A stretch of DNA of 64,000 nucleotides, taken from assembly GCA_022647725.1 (NCBI GenBank), contig JALCLG010000001.1:1404001-1468000 (forward strand), written 5' to 3'. A program made the position numbers and the translations under genes. Shown here in pieces: positions 62,226-64,000 of this stretch (positions are counted from its first letter, which is position 1; each line of letters begins with the position of its first letter). The notes beneath the pieces were generated by a model that made no database searches, had not been told where the DNA came from, and saw nothing but the letters and a program-made list of their open reading frames with translations. The DNA is from Bacilli bacterium. Its GTDB lineage: Bacteria; Bacillota_I; Bacilli_A; RFN20; CAG-288.

Positions 62226-62960
62226 ACGGATAAAGATTTATTGAAGAAGTCGATTGCTGAGTGCATCGGAACCTTCGTTCTGACGTTCGTCGGCTGCGGT
62301 GTCGCCATGTATCTTGGCTGCAACACCACCGGTGGCGTTGTCGGCACTTCCTTTGCGTTCGGACTTTCCGTCGTCGCAATGGCTTACTGCATTGGCAACA
62401 TCTCGGGCTGCCACATCAATCCTGCCATCTCTCTCGGTATGCTTTTAACGAAGCGTATCGATCTGAAGACCTTCATCGGTTATGTCATCGGTCAGCTGAT
62501 CGGTGGTATCTTAGCCGGCGGTCTTCTTGCTTTGTTTGCTAAGTTCACCTCGGTCGATGTCACGGGTCTTGGCACCAACACGGTCAATGCTGCTTTCTAT
62601 GTCAACGGCGAGATCGCTGCCAGCACGCTGATCTTCGGCCTCATCGCCGAAATAGTCTTAACCTTCATCTTCGTTCTTGCTGCCATCGGTGTTACCGATA
62701 GCAAGTTTCCTTATGGGAATGTTGCCGGTATCGTCATTGGCTTAACGTTGGTCCTCGTTCACCTTCTTGGCATCAACATCACCGGAACTTCCGTCAATCC
62801 TGCCCGTTCAATCGGACCGGCCCTCTGGGCTTTGGCTTTCGGCAATACGGAGCCGATCAAGGAAATCTGGATCTTCATTGTCGGACCTTTAGCCGGTGCA
62901 GCCTTAGCAGCTCTTTGCTACAACCTTCTTGCAGGCAAGAAGGAAGAAGCAGCAAAATAG
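62226..62960 (+). CDS. aqpZ: Aquaporin (AqpZ-like), ACG start proposed
   Basis: A MIP-family water channel of 244 residues if started at ACG 62226. The first standard start in frame, TTG 62241, is about 20 nt from the ribosome binding site, whereas ACG 62226 is 5 nt away and would give M-DKDLLKKSIAECIGTF, a normal MIP N-terminus. Both NPA motifs are intact (CHINPAISLG near 65-67; TSVNPARSIG with Asn191-Arg194). Ser after the second NPAR and His in VHLLGI point to a water-selective filter rather than the glycerol type. Six helices. ACG may be a natural weak start or a base error for ATG. Confidence 0.85.
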   Translation, partial: TDKDLLKKSIAECIGTFVLTFVGCGVAMYLGCNTTGGVVGTSFAFGLSVVAMAYCIGNISGCHINPAISLGMLLTKRIDLKTFIGYVIGQLIGGILAGGLLALFAKFTSVDVTGLGTNTVNAAFYVNGEIAASTLIFGLIAEIVLTFIFVLAAIGVTDSKFPYGNVAGIVIGLTLVLVHLLGINITGTSVNPARSIGPALWALAFGNTEPIKEIWIFIVGPLAGAALAALCYNLLAGKKEEAAK

Positions 62961-62989
62961 TTGTCCATTTGCAGATACTGAAATCACCG

Positions 62990-63018
62990 AAAAGATCGGC
63001 CTCGCGCCGGTCTTTTTT
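62990..63018 (+). terminator. Terminator after the aquaporin gene
   Basis: AAAAGATCGGC pairs with GCCGGTCTTTTTT around CTCGC. Confidence 0.85.
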
Positions 63019-63133
63019 GTGATGCCCTAAGCATTAAAAATGTAACTGGCTTAGCAAAAGCATTCAACAATTTCCAATTTTTTGTTTATAATAAATTATC
63101 CAGCTATTGAAGAGCTAAAGGAAAGAATCGCCT

Positions 63134-63952
63134 ATAGACCAATTCATTGATTGGATTCGTCAGAATTCCGATGGTAAGCTTGATGGTGTTTCTAACGGTA
63201 TTGTGATTGCCATGGTCGTGGTCGTCGGTCTCCTCATTATTGTCTCTGTCTTTGCTTTTATTGTTGAAATCACCTTGGCTATCCGTTATCATGCCTATAA
63301 CAAAAAGCAGAACAGCCTTAACAAGACCGGCGAACAGATTGCCCGCGAACTGCTGGACAAGGAAGGCTTGCAGAATATTGCCGTCAAGGCAACCGGATCC
63401 ATCCTCTTCGGAAACAGCTACTCCCATTACTTCAAGAAGGTCCGTCTGCGCCGTCTGACCTGGAAAAAGACTTCCGTGTCCTCATTGGCCATGGCCTGCC
63501 AGAAATCCTCGCTGGCCGTCTTGGACAAGGAAGGCGACAGGGATATGCGGACCCGGATCATCCTGACTCCAATCATCTACTTCGGCCCATTAGCCTTTGT
63601 CCCGATGATCGTCATCGGAGTTCTCCTTGATTACCTGGTCCTCAAAACCAACGGCATCGTGACCCTGGTCTTCTTAGAGATTGCCTCGCTTATCTATGTT
63701 CTCAGCTTCGTGATGTCTCTGCTTGTCCTCAAGACGGAAAAGAAAGCCCAGACCCGTGCTCTTGAAATTATGGAAAAAGATCAGCTGGCCACCCCGGAGG
63801 AACAGGAAATGTGTGCCAAGCTTTTCCGCTTATACAACATCGAATATGTCAACGATATGGTGATTGCTCTTCTCGAACTGATCTACTATGTTCTCCAGAT
63901 TGCCGGCTATGCTCAGGGCGGCGGTTTCTCCACCTCTTCCTCGAAAGACTAA
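63134..63952 (+). CDS. YugP-like membrane protein lacking the HEXXH motif, ATA start proposed
   Basis: A 272-residue protein if started at ATA 63134 (8 nt after GGAAAG; TATAAT -10 at 63087-63092). The first in-frame GTG (63203) has no ribosome binding site and would cut a protein-like segment (DQFIDWIRQNSDGKL). It aligns with YugP/zinc metallopeptidase family 2: an N-terminal helix, TGEQIARELLDKEGLQNI, a KKVRLRRLTWKKTSVSSLAM stretch and C-terminal helices. The zinc motif HEVGH is replaced by QKSSL (residues 123-127), and the YD of the upstream HYD becomes YF, though the later Glu in LKTEKKAQ is kept. It should therefore not be an active peptidase. Confidence 0.75.
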   Translation: MDQFIDWIRQNSDGKLDGVSNGIVIAMVVVVGLLIIVSVFAFIVEITLAIRYHAYNKKQNSLNKTGEQIARELLDKEGLQNIAVKATGSILFGNSYSHYFKKVRLRRLTWKKTSVSSLAMACQKSSLAVLDKEGDRDMRTRIILTPIIYFGPLAFVPMIVIGVLLDYLVLKTNGIVTLVFLEIASLIYVLSFVMSLLVLKTEKKAQTRALEIMEKDQLATPEEQEMCAKLFRLYNIEYVNDMVIALLELIYYVLQIAGYAQGGGFSTSSSKD

Positions 63953-64000
63953 AAGGATTGCTGACGTTGCTTCCTTGCCTTTTTTACGGCTGAAAAACCG

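Noticed and set aside
1..64000. CRISPR arrays, tRNA or rRNA genes, complete insertion sequences, prophage
   Set aside because: No regularly spaced repeats, no cloverleaf or rRNA-like sequence, and no transposase, integrase or phage structural gene was recognised.

Overview
The window reads as a chromosomal segment of a host-associated, fermentative Bacillota bacterium, most likely a Bacilli or Erysipelotrichia-type relative of the Mollicutes. The evidence is Firmicutes-style AGGAGG ribosome binding sites, a T-box leader, a purine riboswitch, a CIRCE element, BmpA and MsmX-type transporters, and many lipoproteins with Ser/Thr/Ala-rich linkers just after the lipid-anchored cysteine. TGA and TAG both act as ordinary stops and Trp is TGG, so code 11 applies. 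Most genes look near 50% GC; one AT-rich gene (31336-32307) stands out. The taxonomic placement is inference; there is no rRNA in the window.

Layout. 1-3.4 kb: start of a lipoprotein gene (minus strand, cut by the window edge), then a T-box-controlled polar amino acid ABC transporter. 3.3-3.7 kb: a tandem duplication of about 185 bp spanning the convergent ends of that operon and malQ. 3.6-10.6 kb (minus): a maltodextrin-type operon (binding protein, two permeases, MsmX-like ATPase, YesL-like protein, MalQ) with a LacI/CcpA-type operator at its promoter and a terminator-like hairpin after the binding-protein gene. 11-14.7 kb (minus): htpG under a CIRCE-like operator, then a WYL-domain regulator with a Nudix hydrolase. 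14.8-15.4 kb (plus): a gene-free, highly structured stretch ending in an intrinsic terminator, probably a large noncoding RNA. 15.4-22.8 kb (minus): an operon of a beta-helix-like lipoprotein (interrupted by an in-frame TAG), a membrane protein fused to an ABC ATPase, an ABC-2-type permease and a small anchored protein.

23-31 kb: GH36 alpha-galactosidase; an aminotransferase with an HPr-kinase/PEPCK-like P-loop protein; an HD hydrolase; a CPA2 antiporter; a nitroreductase. 31.3-36.6 kb: accessory-looking genes, namely an AT-rich DUF3644 gene, flavin reductases, a Nudix hydrolase, an SDR, and an AAA_14/DUF4143 ATPase exactly bracketed by two copies of a 35-bp palindromic repeat. 36.6-38.9 kb: M24 peptidase and DEDDh exonuclease. 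39-44.4 kb: guanine-type riboswitch and a nucleoside ABC transporter (BmpA plus three subunits). 44.5-52.8 kb (minus): a membrane-anchored protein of unknown function, a DUF2974 lipase-like protein with a Trk potassium system, and an MscS channel with an Fn3-type membrane protein. 52.9-57.2 kb: TetR regulator divergent from a FecBCD-type metal-chelate transporter and a methyltransferase. 57.2-61.4 kb (minus): MarR regulator with a heterodimeric ABC exporter. 62.2-64 kb: aquaporin and a YugP-like protein that has lost its zinc-peptidase motif.

Three genes (WYL regulator, aquaporin, YugP-like protein) have reading frames that continue upstream of the first ATG/GTG/TTG to an ATA or ACG codon where ATG would be expected. 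The strongest candidates for something new are the large RNA at 14.8-15.4 kb, the palindrome-bracketed ATPase at 35.3-36.6 kb, and the exporter-lipoprotein operon at 15.4-22.8 kb. No tRNA, rRNA, CRISPR array, intact insertion sequence or prophage was seen.
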